From Cytophagaceae bacterium (GTDB lineage Bacteria; Bacteroidota; Bacteroidia; Cytophagales; Spirosomataceae): DNA of 64,000 bases. Made by a program: the position numbers and the translations under genes. The notes below the pieces were generated by a model that was given only the letters and a program-made list of their open reading frames with translations, made no database searches and was not told the DNA's origin. The stretch is taken from contig JADKIR010000004.1 of NCBI GenBank assembly GCA_016722655.1, forward strand, positions 1,116,001 to 1,180,000, written 5' to 3'. Positions 23,545-31,690 of the stretch are shown here, in pieces; position 1 is the first letter of the stretch; every line of letters starts with the position of its first letter.

Positions 23545-26019
23545 ATGTACGTTATAAAAAGAGACGGAAGAAGAGAGTCAGTAAAATTTGACAAAGTAAC
23601 AGCTAGAATCGAGAGGCTTTGCTATGGTCTTGACCCCGCTTTTGTACAACCTGTAGAAGTTGCTATGAAGGTCGTTTCCGGTATTTATGATGGTGTAACA
23701 ACTTCGGAATTGGACAACCTTGCTGCGGAAACTGCAGCATCGATGACTACCAAACATCCCGATTACGCTACATTGGCTGCAAGAATAGCAATTTCAAATT
23801 TGCATAAGAATACTCAGAAGTCTTTTTCGGGTACAATGAAACAAATGTACCAGTACACTGACCCAAAAACTGGTGAAAACGCTTCATTGATTTCTAAAGA
23901 AACATGGAAGGTAATTAAAGACAATGCGGCATTGCTTGATTCATCAATAATCTATGACCGTGATTTTGGTTTTGATTATTTTGGATACAAAACCCTTGAG
24001 AAATCCTACCTGATGAAACTGAACGGTAAGATTGTTGAACGTCCTCAGCACATGCTCATGAGGGTTTCGGTAGGTATTCATGGTGAAAACATCGAAAAAG
24101 CCATTGAGACGTACAACTTACTGTCAGAAAGGTGGTTCACTCATGCTACGCCAACCCTATTTAATGCAGGTACACCAAAACCTCAGCTATCATCCTGTTT
24201 CCTTTTAACAATGAAAGATGATAGCATAGAAGGAATATATGATACATTAAAACAAACCGCCAAAATTTCTCAGTCAGCCGGTGGAATTGGTCTATCAATT
24301 CACAACGTAAGAGCTACTGGTAGCTATATTAAAGGCACTAATGGCACATCTAACGGTATAGTGCCGATGTTAAGGGTATTTAATGATACTGCAAGATACG
24401 TGGATCAGGGGGGGGGTAAAAGAAAAGGGTCTTTCGCCATTTATCTTGAACCATGGCATTCTGATATTTTTGAGTTTCTTGACCTAAAACGTAATCATGG
24501 AAAAGAGGAATTAAGAGCCAGAGATTTGTTTTTTGCTATGTGGATTCCCGATTTGTTTATGAAACGCGTGGAAGCCAACCAACAGTGGTCTTTGTTTTGC
24601 CCTCATGAATGTCCTGGTATGTCAGATACATACGGAGATGATTTTGAGAGACTTTATGAAAAATATGAATCGGAAGGTAAAGCAAGAAAGACCATTCAGG
24701 CTCAGGAATTATGGTTCCAGATATTAGAGTCTCAGGTGGAAACCGGTACACCATACATTTTGTATAAAGATTCAGCCAACAAAAAATCGAATCAAAAAAA
24801 CCTGGGTACTATTAAGTCATCAAACCTTTGTACCGAGATCATCGAATATACAGCCCCTGATGAGGTAGCTGTTTGTAATCTGGCTTCAATTGCACTTCCA
24901 AAATTTGTCAAAAACGTTGACGGCGATGGACCATTAGGGTTTGATTTTCAAAAACTTTATGAAATCACTAAGGTAATCACTCGAAACTTAAACCGGGTTA
25001 TTGATATCAACTATTATCCCGTTCCGGAAGCTGAAAAAAGCAATAAGCGTCATCGTCCGATAGGAATCGGAATTCAAGGATTGGCTGATGCGTTTATTAT
25101 GCTGAAGTTTCCATTTGATAGTCAGCCGGCTCAAAAACTTAACAGAGACATTTTTGAGACTATATATTATGCTGCAATGGAAACCTCAATGGAGTTGGCC
25201 ATTGAAGAAGGACCGTATGAAACCTGGGAAGGGTCACCAATTTCACAAGGTATATTCCAGTTTGATATGTGGGGCGTTACACCAGATTCCGGACTTTGGA
25301 ATTGGGAAGAATTGCGTGAAAAAGTAATAAAAAATGGAGTTAGAAATTCATTGTTACTGGCACCCATGCCAACTGCTTCGACTAGTCAGATATTAGGCAA
25401 TAACGAATGCTTTGAGCCTTATACGTCAAATATTTACACTCGTAGGGTATTGTCTGGTGAATTTGTGGTAGTAAACAAGCACCTGCTCCGCGACCTGGTG
25501 AAAATTGGGATGTGGAACGACACCATGAAAAACAAACTGATTGCAGCCAATGGGTCTGTGCAAAATATTAATGAAATTCCTGATAATTTAAAAGAACTCT
25601 ATAAAACTGCCTGGGAAATCAAACAGAAAACCCTTATCGATATGTCGGCTGACCGTGGTGCATTTATATGCCAAAGCCAGTCGCTTAATATCTTTATGAT
25701 GGATCCCAACTTCGCCAAACTTACTTCTATGCACTTCTATTCGTGGAAGGCCGGTCTAAAAACCGGAATGTACTACTTACGTACTAAAGCAGCAGTTGAC
25801 GCCGTTAAGTTTACTGTGGACCGTCAGGCAATTGCCGAAACCACACCAGTAGTGGAGAAAATGGAAGAAAAACCATTGGACTACAACACGTATGCCAAAG
25901 AAAACGAGGCTAAAGTAAAAGCCGCCGCTTCATTTAAAATGAGCGAAGAAGAACAGAAATACGCAGCTATGCAGTGCTCATTAGATGATCCCGAAGGTTG
26001 TGTTATGTGTGGTTCTTGA
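23545..26019 (+). CDS. nrdA: Ribonucleoside-diphosphate reductase class I, alpha subunit
   Basis: An 824-residue protein. An N-terminal ATP-cone (YVIKRDGRRESVKFDKV, about residues 2-90) gives allosteric activity control. The catalytic barrel follows with the redox Cys in LSSCFLL, the thiyl-radical Cys in SSNLCTEI, and the PMPTASTSQILGNNECFEP loop. The flexible C-terminal tail ends CVMCGS with the CxxC shuttle pair. It converts ribonucleotide diphosphates to deoxy forms, needing a NrdB radical subunit that is not in the window. A run of nine G at 24408-24416 encodes DQGGGKRKG. A terminator follows 40 bases after the stop. Confidence 0.97.
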   Translation: MYVIKRDGRRESVKFDKVTARIERLCYGLDPAFVQPVEVAMKVVSGIYDGVTTSELDNLAAETAASMTTKHPDYATLAARIAISNLHKNTQKSFSGTMKQMYQYTDPKTGENASLISKETWKVIKDNAALLDSSIIYDRDFGFDYFGYKTLEKSYLMKLNGKIVERPQHMLMRVSVGIHGENIEKAIETYNLLSERWFTHATPTLFNAGTPKPQLSSCFLLTMKDDSIEGIYDTLKQTAKISQSAGGIGLSIHNVRATGSYIKGTNGTSNGIVPMLRVFNDTARYVDQGGGKRKGSFAIYLEPWHSDIFEFLDLKRNHGKEELRARDLFFAMWIPDLFMKRVEANQQWSLFCPHECPGMSDTYGDDFERLYEKYESEGKARKTIQAQELWFQILESQVETGTPYILYKDSANKKSNQKNLGTIKSSNLCTEIIEYTAPDEVAVCNLASIALPKFVKNVDGDGPLGFDFQKLYEITKVITRNLNRVIDINYYPVPEAEKSNKRHRPIGIGIQGLADAFIMLKFPFDSQPAQKLNRDIFETIYYAAMETSMELAIEEGPYETWEGSPISQGIFQFDMWGVTPDSGLWNWEELREKVIKNGVRNSLLLAPMPTASTSQILGNNECFEPYTSNIYTRRVLSGEFVVVNKHLLRDLVKIGMWNDTMKNKLIAANGSVQNINEIPDNLKELYKTAWEIKQKTLIDMSADRGAFICQSQSLNIFMMDPNFAKLTSMHFYSWKAGLKTGMYYLRTKAAVDAVKFTVDRQAIAETTPVVEKMEEKPLDYNTYAKENEAKVKAAASFKMSEEEQKYAAMQCSLDDPEGCVMCGS

Positions 26020-26059
26020 GGGTTCCGACTTACAAATTTTGCTCTTTCTAAAATAAAAG

Positions 26060-26083
26060 ACCGCCTGTAAGGCGGTTTTTTTT
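26060..26083 (+). terminator. Rho-independent terminator of nrdA
   Basis: Stem ACCGCC / GGCGGT with loop TGTAA, followed by eight T at 26076-26083. Confidence 0.9.
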
Positions 26084-26151
26084 CAATAATCTTAATAAAG
26101 GATTTCTTTTTTATAAATTAATAATGATTCTTCTTTTATAAGATACTTAGT

Positions 26152-26556
26152 TTACTGAAGATAAGAGTTCAACAAGATCACAGCACTTATTTTATCAATA
26201 TTGCCTTTCTCTCTCCTTTGTTTTTTGGTATGACCCGAATCTATCATACTTTGGAGGGCCATTTTAGAAGTAAATCTTTCGTCATGAAGAATTATTGAAA
26301 TATCCGGAAATTTGGTTTTCAATTTTTCAAAAAAGTCTTTAACAAACTGAGTGGCATCTGTTTCTCTGGATTTGAGATCAGTGGGATATCCCAAAACGAT
26401 TTTTTCAACAGGCTCTTTGCTGCAATACAGCTCCAAATAGCCCATAAGCTCTGATGTGGCGACGAAATCGAGTGCAGTGGCAATTATCTTCAATGGATCA
26501 GTTACAGCTAATCCTGTGCGTTTTTTCCCTAAATCCAAAGCAAGTATTCTCCCCAT
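26152..26556 (-). CDS. ruvX: Holliday junction resolvase-like RuvX / YqgF
   Basis: A 134-residue RNase H-fold protein with ILALDLGKKRTGLAVTDP at the N-terminus (catalytic Asp of DxGxxRxG), VLGYPTDLKS in the middle and HDERFTSKMA (the DERxTS motif) near residues 91-100. The family takes part in 16S rRNA 5'-end maturation in some bacteria and is annotated as a putative pre-16S nuclease. It lies 1 base downstream of the M16-like gene, so the two are in one operon. Confidence 0.93.
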   Translation of the reverse strand: MGRILALDLGKKRTGLAVTDPLKIIATALDFVATSELMGYLELYCSKEPVEKIVLGYPTDLKSRETDATQFVKDFFEKLKTKFPDISIILHDERFTSKMALQSMIDSGHTKKQRREKGNIDKISAVILLNSYLQ

Positions 26557-26557
26557 T

Positions 26558-27814
26558 TTAACCTACGATTACAGTTGAGAAGTTTTCAAAATACTTATTC
26601 GCAATTTCCAAAACATCCCTCTCTGTTACAGACCTGATTTCCTCAATTAAATTTCCATAGAAATTAATATCCAAATTTTCGAAAATCAAGGCTTTATGCT
26701 TATCCATAACATCAAAAACGGTATTCATGCTATTCAAAATTGAACCATTCATATAGCTTTTCACCAAATCCAGTTCCTCATTCACCGTTCCGGATTCTTT
26801 CAGTTTATTTATCTCCTTTCCGATTTCGAAAACCGCCAAATCAAGATTTTCTTTATTTACATCAGCACCTATGTACCATATTCCATCTGCTCCCATCGGA
26901 GTCAAAACCGAAGAAATACCATAGGTAAGCCCTTTTTCTTCTCTTATGTTTTTCATCAATCTGCTACCGAAGTATCCGCCCAGAATAGTATTGGTAACCA
27001 TAAATTTATAAAAATCAGGATGCTTTCGGTTAATCATCCTTTTACCGATTCTTATAGAACATTGTATATTTCCTTCTTTTTCAATTCTATTTTCAAATGC
27101 CGGAAATAGTCTTGGTGTTATAACTTCCCGTTTAACATTCTTTACAGTTAAAGATTGCAATTGATCTGAAAGAAAATCAAGATCAGATTCGTCGAAATTG
27201 CCGGAGAGGAATACTTCAAAATCAGAATTTTTAATGTTCTCTTCAAAAAAACTAAGCAAATCATTTCTTTCAGTATCTTCAATATCCTGATAATCCATCG
27301 ATTTTCCAAAAACATGATTACCATATAAACCAGCTCTGAAAACCCTGTTGGATTCAAACGAAGTTTTCTCAAGATTAACTAATAGACTTTGTTTGGTAAT
27401 GTTTTTTTGAATCTCTAATTCTGTTTCGGGGAAAACCGGGGAATTAATAATTTCAAATAGATTGTTAGTTTGCTTTTTAAAAAAACTCGATAATCCATGA
27501 AGTGTAATATTCAGTCGTTCAACATTTTGATTAATTTCCAGAAAACCACCTAGCTTTTCAAACTCTTCAGCAACTTCTTTAGCCGACATGTTGCTAGTCC
27601 CAAGATTTAGGGTTTTGGAGGTAAAAAAAGATTGTCCGAATTTTTCTCCAAAATATGACCCGGCAGCAAATATGATTTCCAGCCTGAATACTTGTAATTG
27701 ATTGTTTTTTATGGAGTGAATTTTTAACCCGTTTGAAAGAGTTGTTGTTAACAACGGGGGTAACTTAATGTTAGAAATAGATGAAAAAAAAGGAGGAATA
27801 CTTCGATTTAGCAT
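26558..27814 (-). CDS. M16 (insulinase/pitrilysin) family protein lacking the zinc motif
   Basis: A 418-residue protein with the two-domain M16 architecture (each half about 200 residues). At residues about 61-65 the metal motif HxxEH is replaced by QSFFT, so zinc binding is lost. The C-terminal half keeps NIREEKGLTYGISSVL, the Arg/Tyr pair typical of the non-catalytic or beta-type subunits. There is no signal peptide. Such subunits usually pair with an active M16 encoded next door; here the neighbours are ruvX and an IS remnant. It is probably an orphan beta subunit with an active partner elsewhere. Confidence 0.85.
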   Translation of the reverse strand: MLNRSIPPFFSSISNIKLPPLLTTTLSNGLKIHSIKNNQLQVFRLEIIFAAGSYFGEKFGQSFFTSKTLNLGTSNMSAKEVAEEFEKLGGFLEINQNVERLNITLHGLSSFFKKQTNNLFEIINSPVFPETELEIQKNITKQSLLVNLEKTSFESNRVFRAGLYGNHVFGKSMDYQDIEDTERNDLLSFFEENIKNSDFEVFLSGNFDESDLDFLSDQLQSLTVKNVKREVITPRLFPAFENRIEKEGNIQCSIRIGKRMINRKHPDFYKFMVTNTILGGYFGSRLMKNIREEKGLTYGISSVLTPMGADGIWYIGADVNKENLDLAVFEIGKEINKLKESGTVNEELDLVKSYMNGSILNSMNTVFDVMDKHKALIFENLDINFYGNLIEEIRSVTERDVLEIANKYFENFSTVIVG

Positions 27815-27830
27815 AAATTAAAATAAACCA

Positions 27831-27874
27831 CTATGGACTAAAAGTCCATAGTTTTCTTACAGACTGAAAGTCTG
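27831..27874. repeat. Twin hairpins at the tnpA-distal end of the IS200-like element
   Basis: Two perfect palindromes: 9-base arms with loop AAA at 27831-27851, then 6-base arms with loop GAA at 27860-27874. Both carry the AGTC core, so they may be related copies. Confidence 0.7.
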
Positions 27875-27875
27875 C

Positions 27876-28309
27876 CTACTCAACTATGAAATTTGTATTG
27901 TCATTAGAATCAGGATTTCTATGATGTTCCAAATATTCATTTACCATCTCATCTGTAATATTACCTGTACTCCAACAACCAAATCCTATGGCCCAAAAGT
28001 GACGCCCCCAATATCTTTTCTTTAACTCCGGAAATTCCATTTGCAATTTCCTAGATGAACGCCCCTTTAATAACTTTACAAGTGTACTCAAATCTTGCGA
28101 TGGCCTATATTCTATATGCATATGAATATGATTCTTTGATACAACTCCTTCAAAATCTGTACTCCTTCTGCCTCACAGATTTGTATCAAAATTGTTCGAC
28201 AACGTATCTTAATATCTCCTTCCAAAACTGAATATCTATACTTTGTTGACCATACAATATGTGCAGTCAATCGGGATACTGTATGTCCGCCGATTCTTTG
28301 AAATTCCAT
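27876..28309 (-). pseudogene. tnpA: IS200/IS605 Y1 transposase tnpA, one-base frameshift
   Basis: Two overlapping frames, 28309-28112 and 28121-27876, together make a complete Y1 transposase of about 143 residues. The first half has LTAHIVWSTKYRYSVL. The HUH motif would be KNHIHMHIEY. The second half has RYWGRHFWAIGFGCWSTGN and VNEYLEHH with the nucleophilic Tyr. Adding one C on the plus strand within 28145-28149 restores reading straight through the HUH motif. As it stands, the first frame stops before the motif is read correctly. Either a real inactivating deletion or a sequencing error. Confidence 0.8.
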
Positions 28310-28384
28310 AACTTAAAGTTACAAAATTTTTAGAAACTAAAGTGAGATGCAATAAATTGCATAGTTTTAACTTTATTTGTGACC

Positions 28385-28418
28385 AATAAAAAAAAGCCTT
28401 ATCGTAAAGATAAGGCTT
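28385..28418 (-). terminator. Terminator of the small repeat lipoprotein gene
   Basis: Perfect 10-base stem (AAGCCTTATC / GATAAGGCTT) with loop GTAAA. On the minus strand a run of T follows. It lies just downstream of the stop at 28441. Confidence 0.88.
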
Positions 28419-28440
28419 AATTTCTTGTTGTTCGCAAAAA

Positions 28441-28623
28441 TTATTTTGCAACTGAATCAACAGCAGCAGCAGCTGAATCAACAACAGCAGTAGCAGCTGA
28501 ATCAACAGTAGCAGCAGCTGAATCAACAACAGCAGCAGCTTCTTCAGTAGCCTCAGTAGCTGAAGTACATGAAGCAAAAGCTACCATACCAGCAACGAAC
28601 AAAATTCCAAATACTTTTTTCAT
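28441..28623 (-). CDS. Tiny lipoprotein built of VDS-alanine repeats
   Basis: A 60-residue product. Signal peptide with lipobox FAS-C (Cys19), an acidic spacer (ATEATEEAA), then four VDS units separated by alanine-rich stretches (VDSAAATVDSAATAVVDSAA...). VDS units recur every 7, 8 and 7 residues, so the mature chain could form one long alanine-rich helix, comparable in idea to Lpp (Braun lipoprotein) or alanine-rich tethers. It has its own strong promoter and terminator, suggesting abundant expression. I know of no named family. A structural envelope role is inferred, not shown. Confidence 0.75.
   Translation of the reverse strand: MKKVFGILFVAGMVAFASCTSATEATEEAAAVVDSAAATVDSAATAVVDSAAAAVDSVAK
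28452..28527. repeat. In-gene tandem repeat, 21/24-base period
   Basis: CTGAATCAAC occurs at 28452, 28473, 28497 and 28518 (spacing 21, 24, 21) within GCAGCAGC-rich DNA. It encodes the VDS-alanine repeats of the small lipoprotein. Confidence 0.85.
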
Positions 28624-28656
28624 CTCTATTAGATTGTTTATTGTTATAAGACATTA

Positions 28657-28689
28657 CAAATTTAAGTGCATTTTAAGAATCTAAGCAAA
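28657..28689 (-). promoter_or_regulatory. Strong -33/-7 promoter of the repeat lipoprotein gene
   Basis: On the minus strand TTTG (28689-28686), 21-base spacer, TAAATTTG (28664-28657). Both boxes match the Bacteroidota consensus exactly. The predicted transcript starts about 27 bases before the ATG. Confidence 0.65.
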
Positions 28690-28811
28690 TTTTCTTAAAA
28701 AATTCTTAAAATTTAATTTAAAATTATTTGATTACTTATATACATTATTTAAAATATACAATTTAAATCGTCAAATTGTCAAAAATTAGCCAAAAACAGT
28801 TTAAATTTTTC

Positions 28812-30206
28812 TTAAAACAGACCTCTGAAAATATTCGGAAAGACACCTAATATGATAGAAAGAAGTGCAGTGGTCAACAAGATTATCTTAGGAAAAGAAT
28901 TAACTTCAATAATCTCATGGTGATTAGGATTAGGGTCTTTAAAGACAGCTCTAATTGGTTTAAAATAAAAATAAACCGAGATTGCCGACATAATGATTCC
29001 GAAAACAAGAAGCCAACTATAACCTCTGCCTGCAGCGTCATTTAAAACGAAGAATTTACTCCAAAAACCTGAAGTTAGCGGAATACCGGAGAGCGAAAGC
29101 ATGGAAACTATCAATACTGTTGCCAATACAGGTTGCTTTTTCATGAGACCATTAAAAATATCGAAATCCTCTTTGGGTCGTCCATTTTCCAAAACATTCG
29201 ACGAAATAATCATTAAAACACCAAAAGATCCAACTGTGGCCAAAGCATAACTTAAAGAGTAATAGGCTAAATTTCCATAGCTTAAACCGTTTAAACCCAA
29301 TAAGCTTAACAACATAAAACCTGCCTGAGAAATACTCGAAAAGGCAAGCATTCTTTTCATATTGCTTTGATATACTGCAGCTATATTGCCTACAAATAAA
29401 CTTAAGGCAACTACTACTACCAATATTTTTGACCAAAAAGGATACTCTCCAGAAAAAGAACTCATGGTTAATTTAAGCAATGCAAAAATTCCGGCAGTTT
29501 TTACAACAGTAGCCATGTAGGCTGTAAATATCGTTGGAGAACCCTGATAAACATCTGCAGTCCAGAAATGAAAAGGAACAGCAGAAATTTTGAATAGCAT
29601 TCCCACCAGAATAAACGTAATGCCGATATAAAAGAAAATTTTACCTTCGGGTAACCTTCCGGCCACATTTAAGCCACCATCAATATCAAAAGTGCCTGTT
29701 GCACCATAATACATGGCTATTCCAAAAAGCAGAATTCCAGTTGCGAATGAACCCATTAAAAAATACTTTAATGCAGCCTCATTGCCTCTTAAATTTCGTT
29801 TATCGACCCCCGCCAAGATATATAATCCCACGGAAAGAATTTCCAGGCCAACAAAAAGCATTATAAAATTTTTAAACGCTACCATCAACAATGCCCCTAT
29901 AACAGTGAATTGAATTAAGGCATAATACTCCGCAGGACTTGAGTGTTCATCTTTAAAAAGCCCGTCACTAATGCTAATAATCAAAAAAGACGAAAATAAA
30001 ATAATGCTTTGAACCAACAACACAAAGTTGTCAATGGCAATCATATCACCGAAATAAAGGCCTGGCTTGCCCCAATCAAAAAAATTACTCACCAGAGCAA
30101 CAATGATTGATAGTAATGAAAAAGGTAGCAAAGCTTTTCGATAAGAAGTAAGACCCAAAAACAGTGTCAGAAGACCGGTTATCGATAATGTAATAATTGG
30201 ATACAT
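28812..30206 (-). CDS. nuoN: NADH-quinone oxidoreductase subunit N
   Basis: A 464-residue, 14-helix antiporter-like subunit of complex I. Characteristic stretches are FVGLEILSVGLYILAG (key Glu in helix 5), FKISAVPFHFWTADVYQGSPTIFTAYMATVVKTAG (conserved Lys and helix 7-8 region) and RMLAFSSISQAGFMLLSLLG. It is the last gene of the nuoKLMN cluster and translocates protons in the membrane arm. It lies 32 bases after nuoM. Confidence 0.95.
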   Translation of the reverse strand: MYPIITLSITGLLTLFLGLTSYRKALLPFSLLSIIVALVSNFFDWGKPGLYFGDMIAIDNFVLLVQSIILFSSFLIISISDGLFKDEHSSPAEYYALIQFTVIGALLMVAFKNFIMLFVGLEILSVGLYILAGVDKRNLRGNEAALKYFLMGSFATGILLFGIAMYYGATGTFDIDGGLNVAGRLPEGKIFFYIGITFILVGMLFKISAVPFHFWTADVYQGSPTIFTAYMATVVKTAGIFALLKLTMSSFSGEYPFWSKILVVVVALSLFVGNIAAVYQSNMKRMLAFSSISQAGFMLLSLLGLNGLSYGNLAYYSLSYALATVGSFGVLMIISSNVLENGRPKEDFDIFNGLMKKQPVLATVLIVSMLSLSGIPLTSGFWSKFFVLNDAAGRGYSWLLVFGIIMSAISVYFYFKPIRAVFKDPNPNHHEIIEVNSFPKIILLTTALLSIILGVFPNIFRGLF

Positions 30207-30238
30207 ATTTATATTTTTCTTTAGAAAAAAACCGGAAA

Positions 30239-31678
30239 TTATTTAATTTGAGTTAAAGTATTTGTAAAAAACTGGCTGATTTCCAATATAGTATTTGGCA
30301 TAATTCCCATAAAAAATACCAGCACTACCATAGGAATCAACACTATCAGATGTTTATTCTCAATATCTTTTAAGTCATAAAACCCTGGATATTCAAACAT
30401 AGACTTCTGATAAACTCTCAACATATAAACAGCTCCCAAAATAATACTTAGACCTGCTATTATTCCCAAAACAGGCATAAAGTCAAATACAGATTTCAAT
30501 AATAAAAATTCACCAACAAACCCATTAGTCAAGGGCAAAGCTATACTTCCCAAAAGAAATATCATAAAAATCACAGCCAATTTCGGTGCATTTTTAGCTA
30601 AGCCTCCGAGTCCGCTCAATTCCCGGCTTTGGGTTTTTTCATAAATGATTTTGCTAATGTAAAACAACCCAACAACGTTTATACCATGGGCAAGCATTTG
30701 AAAAATCGCTCCTTGAATGCCTGTCGAAGAAAGTGTAAGTACTCCGGAGGCCATTAAGCCCATATGTGCAAAAGAAGAATAAGCTATTACTTTTTTGACT
30801 TCATTTTGTTTGATTGCAATTATGGACCCATATATAAGGCCTACCACACCTAAAAATATTGCTATTATTCCAAATTCCTTTACACCTGTGTACCCAAATG
30901 GAATCAGAATTCTGATCAAACCATATACCCCCATTTTTGAAAGTAAACCTGATAGCATCATACTTACCGGAGTTGGACTTTCGGTATATACATCAGGTTG
31001 CCAGGTGTGAAATGGAAAAATTGGCATTTTTATAGCAAAAGCAAGCAAAAACCCCCAAAACAAAAATGCCTTTAAGCCTTCAGGAAGCAAAGCAACTGTT
31101 TCTTTTAGTGCAGAAATATCGGCAGTCTGTCCTCTCATAAACAAAAAGACAAAACCTATTAACATAAATAAACTTCCAAAAACAGTATAAATAAACATTT
31201 TGAAAGTAATAGCTGAAGAATTTTTGCCTCCCCAAATATTTGCCATAAAATAAATGGGTATCAATGCCAACTCAAAAAAGAAGTAAAAAACAAAAATATC
31301 TTTGGCCATAAATAAGCCCAATAATGCACTCTCAGTAAAGAATATCAGGCCTGAAAACAATGATAGCTTTCCATAATTCATGGTAGAAGTAAAATACAAT
31401 ACTATTGCAGATAAAACCACCGTCAAGCCTGCCATCAGAATTGAAAGGCCATCCAACCCCAAATGAAACCTGATATCAAAATCACTCAACCATTTGTAAT
31501 CATAACTAAACTGAGATTGAAAGTCAGGATTATTGAAATTGATGAATATATATATGTACAAAAAGATTTGTAAAACTGAGACTATCCCAGAAAACATTTT
31601 GGCAGATTTCTGACTTTTCAGGTTAATGACTAATAACCCTCCAATCAATGGTATCAAAAATAAAAATAGCGTTAACAT
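30239..31678 (-). CDS. nuoM: NADH-quinone oxidoreductase subunit M
   Basis: A 479-residue, 14-helix proton-pumping subunit. FHLGLDGLSILMAGLT, FFFELALIPIYFMANIWGG (helix 5 Glu), FAIKMPIFPFHTWQPDVYTESPTPVSMMLSGLLSKMGVYG and KVIAYSSFAHMGLMASG identify NuoM specifically. It sits between nuoL and nuoN with gaps of 12 and 32 bases, so it is co-transcribed with them. Confidence 0.96.
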   Translation of the reverse strand: MLTLFLFLIPLIGGLLVINLKSQKSAKMFSGIVSVLQIFLYIYIFINFNNPDFQSQFSYDYKWLSDFDIRFHLGLDGLSILMAGLTVVLSAIVLYFTSTMNYGKLSLFSGLIFFTESALLGLFMAKDIFVFYFFFELALIPIYFMANIWGGKNSSAITFKMFIYTVFGSLFMLIGFVFLFMRGQTADISALKETVALLPEGLKAFLFWGFLLAFAIKMPIFPFHTWQPDVYTESPTPVSMMLSGLLSKMGVYGLIRILIPFGYTGVKEFGIIAIFLGVVGLIYGSIIAIKQNEVKKVIAYSSFAHMGLMASGVLTLSSTGIQGAIFQMLAHGINVVGLFYISKIIYEKTQSRELSGLGGLAKNAPKLAVIFMIFLLGSIALPLTNGFVGEFLLLKSVFDFMPVLGIIAGLSIILGAVYMLRVYQKSMFEYPGFYDLKDIENKHLIVLIPMVVLVFFMGIMPNTILEISQFFTNTLTQIK

Positions 31679-31690
31679 AAAGTTCTTTAA

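Larger units (their letters stand above)
27831..28362 (-). mobile_element. IS200/IS605-type element (tnpA only), decayed
   Basis: A frameshifted single-gene Y1 transposase flanked by hairpins. At the end downstream of tnpA lie CTATGGACT / AGTCCATAG with a 3-base loop (27831-27851) and CAGACT / AGTCTG with loop GAA (27860-27874). At the upstream end lie ATGCAA / TTGCAT with loop TAAA (28347-28362). Subterminal hairpins and no terminal inverted repeats are characteristic of the IS200 group. Exact ends are uncertain by some tens of bases. There is no tnpB. Confidence 0.65.

Noticed and set aside
28441..28560. A CRISPR-like or satellite repeat
   Set aside because: The repeats are in frame within a small lipoprotein gene, lack unique spacers and have a 21/24-base period matching codons.
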